Below are positions 49,255 to 59,800 of a stretch of DNA of 64,000 nucleotides, piece after piece. The DNA is from Alitta virens (Eukaryota > Annelida > Polychaeta > Phyllodocida > Nereididae), in contig OW028582.1 in the NCBI GenBank assembly GCA_932294295.1, positions 6,071,515 through 6,135,514 of the forward strand, given 5' to 3'. Position 1 is the first letter of the stretch. Each line of letters starts with the position of its first letter. The position numbers and the translations under genes are program-made. Below the pieces are notes generated by a model. It was not told the DNA's origin. It did no database searches and saw only the letters and a program-made list of their open reading frames with translations.

Positions 49255-49770
49255 CAGCGCAGCCTATTTTTGATTATGCACGTACTGTACGTGGCTGCAC
49301 CAATGCCAATGTTGACAAAATTCAAAGACTACAAAATAGAGCAGCTAGAATTATTTGTACACATTTAAACATTCTTAACACCAGAGGTATTGATCTAGTA
49401 AAGACACTAAATTGTCAGACTATTTCACAATTAATTGAATACTTCTTGTAAACGCAAATGTATAATTAAATTGTATTCATGGATATGCTACAGATCATTT
49501 AGTTAATAATGTTAATACATAAAAATGTTATACCATGGATACCCATGTACCATATTGAAGAACTGATATCTTGAAAAAGTCATTCAAGTTTTACTAAACA
49601 TCAGCTAAAATTGGTATTTGACTAGCCAAACCAAAAAATTTAAAATTTATGTAAATGTGTAAACGGGTACAACTGTTTTTATATATTTTATGCATTTGTT
49701 TTCTTTGTACTTCTTATTCTGGGCCACACGAAAAACCTCTCGTGGACGTGTTACCCAGCCCATGTCTTTG
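49255..49770 (+). mobile_element. LINE 3' fragment
   Basis: The readable peptide AQPIFDYARTVRGCTNANVD followed by KIQRLQNRAARIICT (49255-49365) is the segment after RT in CR1/jockey-like LINEs. The following part, with several stops, keeps traces such as 'GYATDHLVNNV'. The end is placed where 'ggccacacgaaaaacc' appears, a phrase resembling the 3' region of the fragment at 23.1 kb. Confidence 0.7.
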
Positions 49771-50239
49771 GACGTCAGTCGCATTTTATAAACAAAGATT
49801 AGGCCACTTACATTATACAATCAAAAAAGTGCATTGTTACATTTGAGACATGAAGATATGTGACAATTGAGGGTGTACATATCTCATGTCTGACAATGTA
49901 ATCATCATGTAATTGTTTTGTACCAAAGAACCCCAATACTTCTATTAGCCAAAGTAGGTACCTTTTCTTAGTGTTATTTTTCATTATTCACTATTCACCA
50001 AAAAGAAAGATAGCACCGCGTGTACAATTCGTTTAATTGATTAATGATCGACAGTCGAATAATGAGATAGACGGTCATCCCATTTTTCAGAAAGCTTTGA
50101 ATTGCAAAATTTAATTTTAAAAAAAGTTACAAAATAAAGGAAATTAACAAGTAAGTTAGTTCTTCTTAATTGCCCGCACTCGCTGAATAATATTTATGAT
50201 TTCCAGTGGGAGATTTAATTTATATTAATTACAGAGCTT
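49771..50239. other. Intergenic, no gene seen
   Basis: No recognisable feature is present. Confidence 0.5.
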
Positions 50240-50615
50240 TACCACCATTGAAAACATTTTGGGGGAAGGTATCAAAACTAACATCGGAGTACCACTGGGA
50301 GATTGTTTAAGTCCAATTCTTTTTATGCTATACCTAGCTGAGGCATTGGAAAAAACCTACAATGTAATGAAACCATCACATGAAGAAGATCACAAATATG
50401 CTAAAGATACCAACTTCATTTTAAGTCAGCAATATGCAGATGATGCCAGTTGGGTCATGAACATGGAAAAAAGAAAAGAAGATCTAAAAAATGAAGAACC
50501 TCCAATTTTGCATAGAAGTAATTTGTAAGTAAATGACAGTGAAACAGAAGAATATATCATCAAAAGAAATATGGAAAAGCTGCAAATACTTAGGAAGTTT
50601 AAATACAATCAAATT
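50240..50615 (+). mobile_element. LINE RT fragment, left part of an interrupted element
   Basis: The frame 50259-50528 reads IGVPLGDCLSPILFMLYLAE and QYADDASWVM, which are RT motifs 5 and the active-site YADD block. After a stop at 50526 it continues as VNDSETEEYIIKRN and ends near KYLGS-like remnants ('aaatacttaggaag'). The C-terminal portion of the same type of element appears at 53560-53850 in the same orientation, so the stretch between was probably inserted. Confidence 0.75.
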
Positions 50616-50710
50616 ACATGTATGTTTGCAAGTAACCAATTACACATGAATATTGTTTTTACTGACTATTGAGTCGATAACTCATCCCAAAGGCATAATT
50701 CATGCTGCTG

Positions 50711-50865
50711 TACATGGCCAAATGTGCCACGTGCGTTTTCCATGAGAAGGATAAACGCATGGAAAACGCATGGTTTTTGGCTAATTACAATGAGGCAAAA
50801 ACCATGCGTTTTCCATGCGTTTATCCAAACGCATGGAAAACGCATGTGGCACAATTGGCCATGTA
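50711..50865. mobile_element. Hairpin MITE with internal word repeat
   Basis: The 155-bp sequence is an almost complete palindrome. The left end TACATGGCCAAATGTGCCAC pairs with the right end, whose complement reads TACATGGCCAATTGTGCCAC. Within the arms the word ACGCATGGAAAACGCATGG and its complement occur repeatedly. Extending outward, the right end reads (complement) CATTCCTACATGGCC, close to CGTTCCCACATAGCC of the 25.5 kb element. Open frames on both strands are palindrome artefacts. Confidence 0.8.
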
Positions 50866-50959
50866 GGAATGAGGTTGATTACAGAATAAAATGTATGAGG
50901 AAAAAATCAAGTAGAAATATGATAGATGCAGAAAGTCAGCGTAATTTTGAAAATGATAG

Positions 50960-53450
50960 ATATTAACGTGAAACCAAGCATGAATAGCAATTTGGTAAAT
51001 AACATTCATATATGTCTGGAATGTCGTCACTTTGATATAGGATTTGTATTCATTGACACAATGTGTGTAGATTTTTTCTTTAATATTATAAGGCATGTCA
51101 TTGAAGATAAGTGAATACTTGCAATGTTTGGCAAATTCATGACTCACAATGGGTAGTTTAAGATTATTTTTTTGTCTAGTTATATATCCATGGATGTTTT
51201 GTTGATAATTATTTTTCATTTCAGTTATGAAGTAATGTGGTAGCATTGAATGTTCAAATTTGAAACAGAATTTATAATCCTGCAGTGCACACAGATCAGT
51301 GATTTTTAACACATTTACTTTTTGAAGCAGACTAATGGTGTGAGCTCTAAAATGGCTCTTGGTAATGATACGTACTGCTTTTTTTTGCAGTGTAATTATT
51401 CATTGACTTCCAGCCAATACCATTAGTCCATAATTAAGGCGCGGAAGTATTGATGTATCATATCTATTAAAAAGTGCATTCATAGGCAGTTACTTTTTAA
51501 TTTTTTTATATAATTTCTTGGGTTCTAGAAATTTCCTTTGAAGTTTGCTCTACATGATAAGTTAAATGTTCTTCTATAGTAAGACCCAGGAAGTTAAATG
51601 TTTTTACAAATTTCTACTTTGGTGTCATCTATGTATAAATTAGGATACAGAATTTTCTTTTGGTGTGCATGAAATATTATTGTTATGGTTTTTCCAATGT
51701 TTAATGAGAGTTTGTTTAATTTCAGCCAGATATAGATTGCAGTTCATTATTCAGGATTTCTGAACTGTTTGCCGAGTCAGAATTTATACTTGTGAAAAGG
51801 ATTGTATCATCTGCATATAGTAAAATTTGTGTAACTTTGACAATACAATTTACAAATATAATAAAAAGTAGTGGACCAAGAATTGAGCCTTGAGGTACAC
51901 TGTATATATAAGGAATGTATTTTGTCGAACATGTTAATATGTATTATATATTATATGTAAAATATAACTGTGTTTATGATACAAGCTGTATATTTGGAAG
52001 ATTCTGATTGGATTTTATAAGGAGTGGATAAACAGCTAAACTAATGTTAACTTCTATGTAAATACTTAAATTTGGTGGCTGGAACCATCTGTAACCATAG
52101 TCTTTGTTGTATTCCCTTTTTTTTAAAATTATTTTCTGATTGCTTTTATTTCTTTTTATCTTTTGTTCTTGTGACATATATGTCTTTTCTGACATCTTCT
52201 GTCAATATAATAACATTTTTATATATATATGTATTTAATAAGTAAGTTATCTGAGGAGACATTGTTGTAATTTACATATTGGATTATGTTATTTAGGTAG
52301 CTGATTAATAAGTCCAAGGGTTTGTCTCTAATACCATAGTGCTTTAGTTTCATAATAAGAATGGCATGATCTAATGTGTCGAAAGCCTTTGAAAAATCCA
52401 TGTATATATTTATAGGTTTATTTTTGTCAATATCTAAATATCTTAATAATAGATTCTAATGCAACTGAATTAAATTTGAAAGTGCGCCTACTTTTAATAA
52501 AATATTTATTGAATACATCAGCAACGTTTTTAGGGTTCTCTAGACAAGTGCCATTGTGCATGAAATAATTAGGGAAACACTTGTTTTCTTTATATCTGTT
52601 TAGGATCTCATTAATTGTAGACCAAGTGTTTTTGATGTCATTTTTAAAATGTTGAAATCGATTTTGATAATAACATTTTCTGCCTGACAAATAGTATATT
52701 TTAGCAGTTTATTATATATTTTAAAGTTACAAAGAATATGTCGAATATTGATTTTGATTAGGGTAGCATATAAGTTATGTCTGTGACGGATAGATTTTAG
52801 AATAACACTAGTGATCCATTTGGATTTTTTATGCTTATATTTATTGCATCTTACTGTTATAGCCTTAAAGTGTTAATCAGTAAGTGTGAGTAAAATAATA
52901 AAAAAATTCACTATAGCAATCATTTATGTTTTTTTTTTTTAGGAATATACACAAACTTCGTAGTTCTTGTTTAAAGTTTGATAGTGCATTATTATAATTG
53001 GGGTAAATTTTGACATATTAGTTTTTGGTTTAGAATTGTGTAAATTTATAAGACATATAAAGTAAGGTAAATGATCTGAGATGTTGTTCATTAATATTCC
53101 TGCTGTTGCTGCATGTGGATAGGTTGTTCGAAATTTTGATAAAGAAATTGTCTATTAGGTTGGCAGTGTAATTTTTGGAATATGAGAAAATAATACAGGA
53201 ATTTATTGCTTAGGGTATTCTCATTATATTTCAGGAGATTGATGTTGAAGTCACCTGTAAGAATGACATTGTCTTGATTGTTGAACTTTTGTAAAAGAGC
53301 AGTTATTTCAGATCTAAAGGTGGTAATATTTTTAGTAGTTTGAACTGGAGGGCGATAGATATTACAGATAAATATTTTCTTTGAACTGCTCATATGAGTA
53401 ATATCTTCAAAAATTTCAACAATTTGACTATCCCATATATTCTAGGAATT
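50960..53450 (-). mobile_element. Degraded LINE (endonuclease to C-terminus), nested
   Basis: Reading on the minus strand, the endonuclease part IFICNIYRPPVQTTKN and VILTGDFNINLL lies at 53380-53250. A linker (NTWSTINEILNRYKENKCFP) follows at 52690-52430, then RT motifs MDFSKAFDTLDHAILIMKLK (52401-52340), [18 protein letters not shown] (about 51903-51850) and [10 protein letters not shown] (about 51820). The segment LQKKAVRIITKSHFRAHTIS lies near 51390, and the C-terminal NIHGYITRQKNNLKLPIVSH near 51190. Many stops and frameshifts are present. RT motifs 4 and 5 are separated by an extra 300 bp or so (51905-52235). The element lies inside the plus-strand LINE of 50.24 and 53.56 kb. Confidence 0.85.
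51905..52235. repeat. About 300-bp insertion within the nested LINE RT
   Basis: The RT coding sequence breaks after NNVSSDNLLI and resumes at SVPQGS. The intervening AT-rich sequence is bordered by TATATATA-type runs that could be a target-site duplication. It shows no coding signal and no terminal inverted repeats. Confidence 0.55.
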
Positions 53451-53559
53451 GCGCCTTGTGATTCAGTGATGTAAATAGATGTGCTTCATATCTATCTAGA
53501 TCTTCAGAGACATATATCTGACTGTTTTTTGAAGGGCTCTGATTCTGTCTCTGTATATG

Positions 53560-53850
53560 GCTCTTACTTCCCATGTTTAGTAAATGTCACCATTTTCTTG
53601 GACTGCCAGATTAAACGCCAGCGAAACAAGCATTAAAGAAGCCAAGAAACCATCAAGGAAGCCAAGAGGGGAGCAGAAAATAACTTGGATGAAAATCGTA
53701 GAAAAGGATTTAGAAAATTTAAGAATTAGTAGTGTTGGGAAATAATGCGGGAGTCATACTACAAAACCATGAACAATTAGCAAGAAACATTTGGAAAGCT
53801 GTGATAAATCGTGCTATGTTATAGGACGGAAGAGCGTAACAGAAGAAGAA
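53560..53850 (+). mobile_element. LINE C-terminal fragment, right part of the interrupted element
   Basis: The peptide RKPSRKPRGEQKITWMKIVE then KDLENLRIS is followed, in another frame, by ARNIWKAVINRAML and DGRA. This is the basic C-terminal tail (R-G-R-P ... W ... DL ... RD-R-x-x-W-R ... A) of a class of plus-strand LINEs whose RT lies at 50.24-50.6 kb. Confidence 0.65.
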
Positions 53851-54320
53851 GCACAACAACCATCATGCACCAACTACCACTGCCAACCAATTCAAATATC
53901 CCGCCATTTTAGCTCCATTGGCTCAATGTTAACATTTTAAAGTTCGGACTAGTCAAGTTCTACTGATTACACAAAACATTCCTGCAACCTGCTCATACTG
54001 ACTAGATCCTTTTTTAAATTTACAGCTATTACGCTTCTCATTGAACTCCGTTTTAGGAACCATTTTTTGTCAACAGGACATTTCACCAACTCCATCTCAT
54101 CCCTCCAAACCAATTGTTAAGATGCAGCAAGCTGCATGCAACATTGGCTGGGTCAAAACACATTCTAGACCATCACACTATATCATAGTCATCTTTCATA
54201 AACAAATCAATATTTATTGTAACAGACAAGAACATTTTGGCATTAAGTAAAGTGGTTCAATCGATCAATGAGCATTGGGTAAGAAAAAACCCAGACACAT
54301 TTCTGTAAACTCAGTCTACA
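53851..54320. other. Intergenic, downstream of the minus-strand zinc-finger gene
   Basis: No gene is seen; short frames only. Confidence 0.5.
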
Positions 54321-54326
54321 TTTATT
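54321..54326 (-). terminator. Candidate polyadenylation signal (AATAAA)
   Basis: AATAAA on the minus strand lies about 330 bp downstream of the stop codon of the 54.65-55.42 kb gene. It is the nearest canonical hexamer seen and would give a 3' UTR of about 350 nt. Confidence 0.45.
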
Positions 54327-54651
54327 ATAAACAAATGTTAACGACATACAAATCTACATTGTACAGGCAAACTATCAGTGTATGGACTACTGTCACTCTA
54401 CAGGTTGCAGTAGCAACTATGTAATCTTTCATCTAAATGCAAAAAAATGCATCAACAATGTTATGGCCTTCTGCACTATAAGATATAACAAAGGAAAACT
54501 GCCAGTTTTTGCCTTCAGATCGCTGGTATAAACTTGATAAGAATTGTTAGTCTTAGCATCTGTCCCCCCCCCCCCTTTTTTCAGAAACAGTAAGCTTAGC
54601 TTCCCTGTCAGCGAAGACGTTTTCACAGTAGCAACACGGGAACTTCAATTC

Positions 54652-55416
54652 TTAGTGGGCTTCCGCGACGTGTTTATCACGAGCTGCCTTAGTTGGATAC
54701 TTGGCAGCTAATTTCGGACAATGCTTGCAAGCAAATTGAACCTTCCGCTTCTTCGGTACATTGCTGGATGGTTCGGCAGCAGCAACTTCCGGATTAGTGG
54801 GAGTAATCGCAATCGGAGGATGCATTGATGTATTTGAAGTCGATCTTGCTGAACGCTTCATGCCAGCAACCTGTGTACTAACTTGGCCTGAAGAAGTTAT
54901 AATATTTGATGATAATAAAGACGCTGTTGATGACTGCCCAGGAACTGTATCCACACACTTCACTTCAGCAGCTGAATTTGGCATCGCACTGCCCAGATCG
55001 CAACTTGGGGCTGGCTCAGTGACGCTTGAAGATACAGCTTTTCCTTTCTTAGGCTTTGTTGTTGTATTTTTGGTCTGTTTTCGTTTTGTTGCTGTATTTT
55101 TTGTGGTAATTTTGCCTCCCTTTGCCTTTGTCACTAAACTTGTCCCTTTGGTCTGTTTTCCTTTTGTCGCTGTAATTTTTGGCTTCTTTATCAGTACTTT
55201 TGGCCCTGTTTTAGCATTCCACGATCCAGAAATCTCCTCCTTCTTATCTATTGTTTGATCGAATGTTATCTCCATAGTGGGCTTAGATTTCACCTTGATG
55301 GTCATCTTTCCGCTCAGGCTAACCGCTCCTCCAGCTGGTTGTTGAGCACGAAATGTTCCTAACAAGATTGTTTTTATCGCCTTCCTCATGGAGTCTTCTG
55401 TTGTCATTTGCTCTGC
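54652..55416 (-). CDS. Lysine-rich C2H2 zinc-finger protein, 254 aa, apparently intact
   Basis: The start MAEQMTTEDS was chosen because its ATG has A at -3 and G at +4 and lies 8 nt after a strong 3' splice site (pyrimidine-rich, then TTTCAG, ending at 55425). An open extension upstream reads through that intron and is not used. Residues 70-127 are rich in Lys and Thr, like a histone H1 tail. Residues 221-226 are PKKRKV, the classic monopartite nuclear-localisation form. Residues 230-254 make one C2H2 finger (Cys230, Cys233, His249, His254) with a long C-H spacing of 15, right at the C-terminus. A nuclear DNA- or chromatin-associated role is inferred only. The 5' exon was not found. It could be a host gene, a retrocopy with an intron-like leader, or an ORF of an unrecognised transposon. 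Confidence 0.6.
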   Translation of the reverse strand, partial: AEQMTTEDSMRKAIKTILLGTFRAQQPAGGAVSLSGKMTIKVKSKPTMEITFDQTIDKKEEISGSWNAKTGPKVLIKKPKITATKGKQTKGTSLVTKAKGGKITTKNTATKRKQTKNTTTKPKKGKAVSSSVTEPAPSCDLGSAMPNSAAEVKCVDTVPGQSSTASLLSSNIITSSGQVSTQVAGMKRSARSTSNTSMHPPIAITPTNPEVAAAEPSSNVPKKRKVQFACKHCPKLAAKYPTKAARDKHVAEAH

Positions 55417-55442
55417 CATGCTTGAAACTGAAATAAAGAGGA
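55417..55442 (-). promoter_or_regulatory. 3' splice site before the zinc-finger CDS
   Basis: On the minus strand the run 'attcctctttatttcag' is followed by 'tttcaagc' and the ATG. The polypyrimidine tract and CAG make a strong acceptor, implying an upstream non-coding exon that lies beyond 55460. Confidence 0.6.
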
Positions 55443-55680
55443 ATACAACAGCTATCAATTTTTCATTGCTTTCAGTTCGACTGCAAAAATATGACTCAAT
55501 TCCACTCTCAGATTACAGTCATCCTGCATTAGCAGAATATTTAATATTTGACGCATATAACTAACGAATTCATTGAGCAAAGGTCATGATACATACAAAG
55601 TGTGCCATGATTTAAAAATAGTACGCAAAATCCTGTTTACTGTGTGTGTGCGAGTACATACAGATAGTCCCATTAAAAAA

Positions 55681-55884
55681 CTAGCTATAGCTGGCTACCT
55701 GAAAGCCGGATCTAAAAGTATTTATGATATATTAGATAAATTTCTTCTTACATTTACGAAGGTTAGATTTTTTCAGTGTGTAAGTCAACTGTTAGGTAGA
55801 AGTAGACAGAAGCAGCTGATAACTATAGCCAGGAATAGGTCGCTACAGCTGTCCAGAGTCGACCATATTTATGAAACTAACTGT
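55681..55884 (+). repeat. Three-copy dispersed repeat, copy 3
   Basis: It aligns over its full length with 42393-42614 and partly with 43341-43500. Here alone a frame is open through it (55573-55899, with GYLKAGSKSIYDILDKFL), but the start is not supported and the other copies are interrupted. Confidence 0.75.
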
Positions 55885-56490
55885 ATGATATGTGTTTAAT
55901 ACTTAGGTCATCAGCACCTACATTTATTTGGGCTATGTAGAGGCTGGCGTGGTTTATGCAATTGAGTATATATGTCTTGGTACTGACCAGTAGCTAAAAT
56001 TTACTGAATTCATTAATTTGTATCCATATTAGCCCCAAATTATCAACAATAATGAACAAAACCAAAATTATGAACTGTCAAAAGCTTTAGGAGCAAATAG
56101 CAAAAGTTTACAAAACTAGCTAAAAGTGGATCATTTTCATGCATACAATCTGATCCAAATGGATGCAATTCTATACAATTGAAGTGTTTGTACGTAGGAC
56201 TTTCAAAATATTTGATCAATATTGTCATATTCTTTGCTTAATTCTATGTGGTCCAAATTGAAGCAATTCCATACTTTTGAAATGCTTTTGACCTAGGTGA
56301 CCCATATTTGAACTCATCCAAGGTCTATCCCCCCAAGCATAATCCCTGAAACATCCTAGCATCAATATGTTTTAAGTTATCGCTTCTACAAGGGCGATGG
56401 ACAGCTAGACAGCTAGAATCGCAGATGATCACAATACCCTTTGGCCATTAGTATAGCCGAGGGTAAAAAACTATATAGATTTATTTTATT
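55885..56490. other. Spacer upstream of the Helitron, 5' end not found
   Basis: No gene is seen. The 5' terminus of the Helitron (A followed by TC) should lie in this stretch or further left, but no convincing one could be identified. Confidence 0.5.
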
Positions 56491-56863
56491 ACCAATTTTG
56501 TGATACAGTATGTGATGTACACAATTACAAAATTGTCCGCAAATACGAATAATTCAAATAAAACAATCCAAATAATTTAATTTTAAAATTACTATTATTC
56601 TGAAAAGGGGGGGGGGGGGCACTTCCCAATAATTTTGTGATACAGTATGTGATGTACACAATTACAAAATTTTCCGAATTATTCACTTAAAAAAAATAAA
56701 ACAATCCAGATCATTTTAATTTGTAAAATTACTATTATTCTGAGAAGGGGGAGGGGGGGCACTTCCCAACAATTTTGTGATACAGTATGTGATGTACACA
56801 AATACAAAATTGTCCAAAAATTCGAATAATTCACTTAAATAAAACAATCCAAATCATTTTTCC
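56491..56863. repeat. Tandem repeat of about 138 bp, 2.7 units, before RepHel
   Basis: The phrase 'aattttgtgatacagtatgt' starts units at about 56493, 56630 and 56770. Each of the first two units ends in a G-run and 'cacttccca'. The last unit stops short of the G-run and passes directly into the pyrimidine-rich 3' splice site of the RepHel exon. Confidence 0.9.
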
Positions 56864-56880
56864 GATTTTTCATTTTTCAG

Positions 56881-59800
56881 AAAATTCTGCATTTGCCATG
56901 ACTAGCACGGGCTGCAATGAGGCAAAAGTTCCAGGATGGAATCCAACTTTCAAGGTACAAGGTCAAGTATGCCATCGAATTGGTGGTCTCAACCCAATGT
57001 CTGGTGAAAGTCCATCATTCATGCAAATCTTCTTTATTGACGATCAAGAAGAACAACTGCGACGAAGACATGAAGTGATACCGGGTCTGCGTCATGACAC
57101 TTTACAGTATCTTACAACAGTATCACAAGAGCATAATTGTTTCATCCATGTGCTTCAACACGCACATGAGTTTTTGGAGAGCAATCCAGGAAATAACTTC
57201 AAAATTGTCCTGAACAGTAAGCGACCACCAGGGGAACATGAAAGGAGGTTCAATCTACCGTGCAGCTCAGAGATAGGTATTCTCATGCCAAATGAGCCCC
57301 TTAAAAACAGACATCATTCTGCACCAACGTGACGGTGATTTGATCAGGATCTCTGAGCTGCACCAAGCATATGATCCGTTGCAATACCCACTTCTGTTTC
57401 CTCAAGGAACTGAAGGGTGGACTCCAGAATTGAAATCAAGGAATGGCACCAAGAAAGTAACCATGCTCCAGTACTATGCTTACCACCTGCATCATCGCAT
57501 TGGTACAAACTACTTGCTTAAATCAAAGCGACCTTTTTAGCAATTTCTGATGGACTCCTACTGCAAAATAGAAACGGACCGACTTCAGTATTTACAACGT
57601 GAACAAAAACAGCTGCGAGCCGAAAACTATGTTGACTTTCATGATACCCTGTTGCGGAGGGATGGAGACATCAGAAATCTTGGCCAACGTGTAGTACTGC
57701 CAGCAACATACACTGGTGGACCCAGATACATGCATGAGAGACAACAAGATGCACTTGCTTATGTACGAGAATTTGTGAAACCAGATATCTTTCTAACATT
57801 CACCACCAATACAAACTGGCCAGAGGTTATGGATAATCTTGGTCCCGGTGAATCGGATCATGATCGTCCGGATGAGGTTAGCCGAGTGTTTCGACTGAAG
57901 GTCAAACAACTCATTGATCCTATGAAGAAGGATAATGTCTTTGGTAATCTTTCAGCATGGTTGTATTCAGTAGAATACCAAAATGGGGCTTACCTCATAT
58001 CCATGTTCTCCTCTGGCTACATCCGGATGACAAAATTCATCCCCCTGACATCAATAGCATTGTATCAGCCGAAATTCCGGATGTACAACAGGATCCTGAG
58101 CTTCACCACTTGGTTGTGAAACACATGATCCATGGTCCATGTGGTTCCAACAATGCAAATAGTCTCTGCATGAGAGATGGTAGCTGTACCAAAAGATTCC
58201 CGAAAGCTTACACCAAGAACAATGCGATGATGGCTACCCTAAGTATCGAAGGCGAACAGAATCAGATGGTACTGTCAACAACAGATGGATTGTTGCTTAC
58301 AATCCATGGCTACTCCGGAAGTGAAAGCCCACCTCAACGTTGAACTTTGTATGAGCATTCAGTCAATCAAGTATGTTCTTAAATATGTCACCAAAGGAAG
58401 TGATCAAGCCATGTATACACTTCAACAGACAGAAGAGAGACGAGCTGTGAATGAAATCCAAGAATATCAGCACGCCAGATATGTTGGATCTCAGGAGGCA
58501 GCTTGGAGGATCTTCCAGTTTCCAATTAATGAACACTTCCCACCTGTCACCCAATTGGCAGTCCATTTGGAAAATGGACAACGTGTCTACTACAGAGAAG
58601 ACAATGCTGACGAGGCAGCTGAAAATGGCCCGCTAAAGACTACTCTAACCGAGTTCTTCAAACTGCCTGAATGATCCTTTCGCCCGAACATTGTGTACCA
58701 GAATGTTCCCAAGTATTACACTTGGAATGCAGCAAAGATATGTTGGCAAAGAAGATAGCGAGGTACATTAGTTGAGACAGACACGACACCTGAAGCACCG
58801 TTCCAGGCCCCAGCAATTGGCCGCGTTTACATGGTCAGTCCCAAGCAAGGAGAATGCTATTTTGTCAGACTACTATTCCATCAAGTCACAGGTCCAACCT
58901 CCTTTGATGCTCTAAAGACTGTCGATGGGACAAATCACGATACATTCAAGGATGCGTGCATAGCTCTTGGTCTCCTTGAAAATGATCAGCACCTTCATCT
59001 GGCTCTTCAGGAAGCTGCAGAAACTCGATTGCCACACATACTGAGAACACTGATGGAAGTCATTCTGGTCAACTGCTCCCCCACAAATGCTCTTCAATTG
59101 TGGGAAGCCAACAAACAGACATTTGCTGAAGACATACTACATCAGCATCACCAAGCACACAGCAATCCTATGATGGAATACAACGATGAAATCTACAATG
59201 AGGCTCTGGTGATTATTGGAGACCTGGTCTTAAGAATGTCAGGTTGTTATTTGTCAAAATTCAGTCTGCCAGAACCACATCGAATTGTCAGTGCCAATAA
59301 TGAACAGCTAGCATATGATGTTGATGAGCAGCGAATCATGTCAGAACAAGGACCAGAACAGCTGACTTCAGAACAACGAACCGTATTTGACAAATTCATG
59401 AGTCTGGTTAAAGATGGATCTGGTGGTATCATGTTCCTTGATGCCATGGATGGAACAGGGAAGACATTTTTAGTCAACCTAATTCTTACGACTGTATGAT
59501 CACAGGGCAAAATTGCATTGGCAACAGCCAGCAGTGGCATTGCTGCAACGCTATTGCAAGGAGGACGGACAATGCATTCCACGTTCAAGATCCCACTTAA
59601 TTTAGACCGAACAGATACACCAATGTGCAGTATCAAGAAGGGCACTGACTTGGCCAATGTCATCAAAAATTGTTCTGCCATCATCATAGATGAAGCACCG
59701 ATGAGCCACAAGAGAGTTTTCGAAGCTCTGGACCGTACCTTACAAGAAATCCGAGACAAAGATGCACCAATGGGAGGAATACCTGTTCTTATGTGTGGTG

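Noticed and set aside
50666..50966. Frames reading through the sequence at 50.7-50.95 kb on both strands
   Set aside because: Near-identical peptides on opposite strands result from the palindromic MITE.
54761..55258. A 165-codon plus-strand frame
   Set aside because: It is the antisense shadow of the zinc-finger gene; hydrophobic runs arise from complementing Lys-rich codons.
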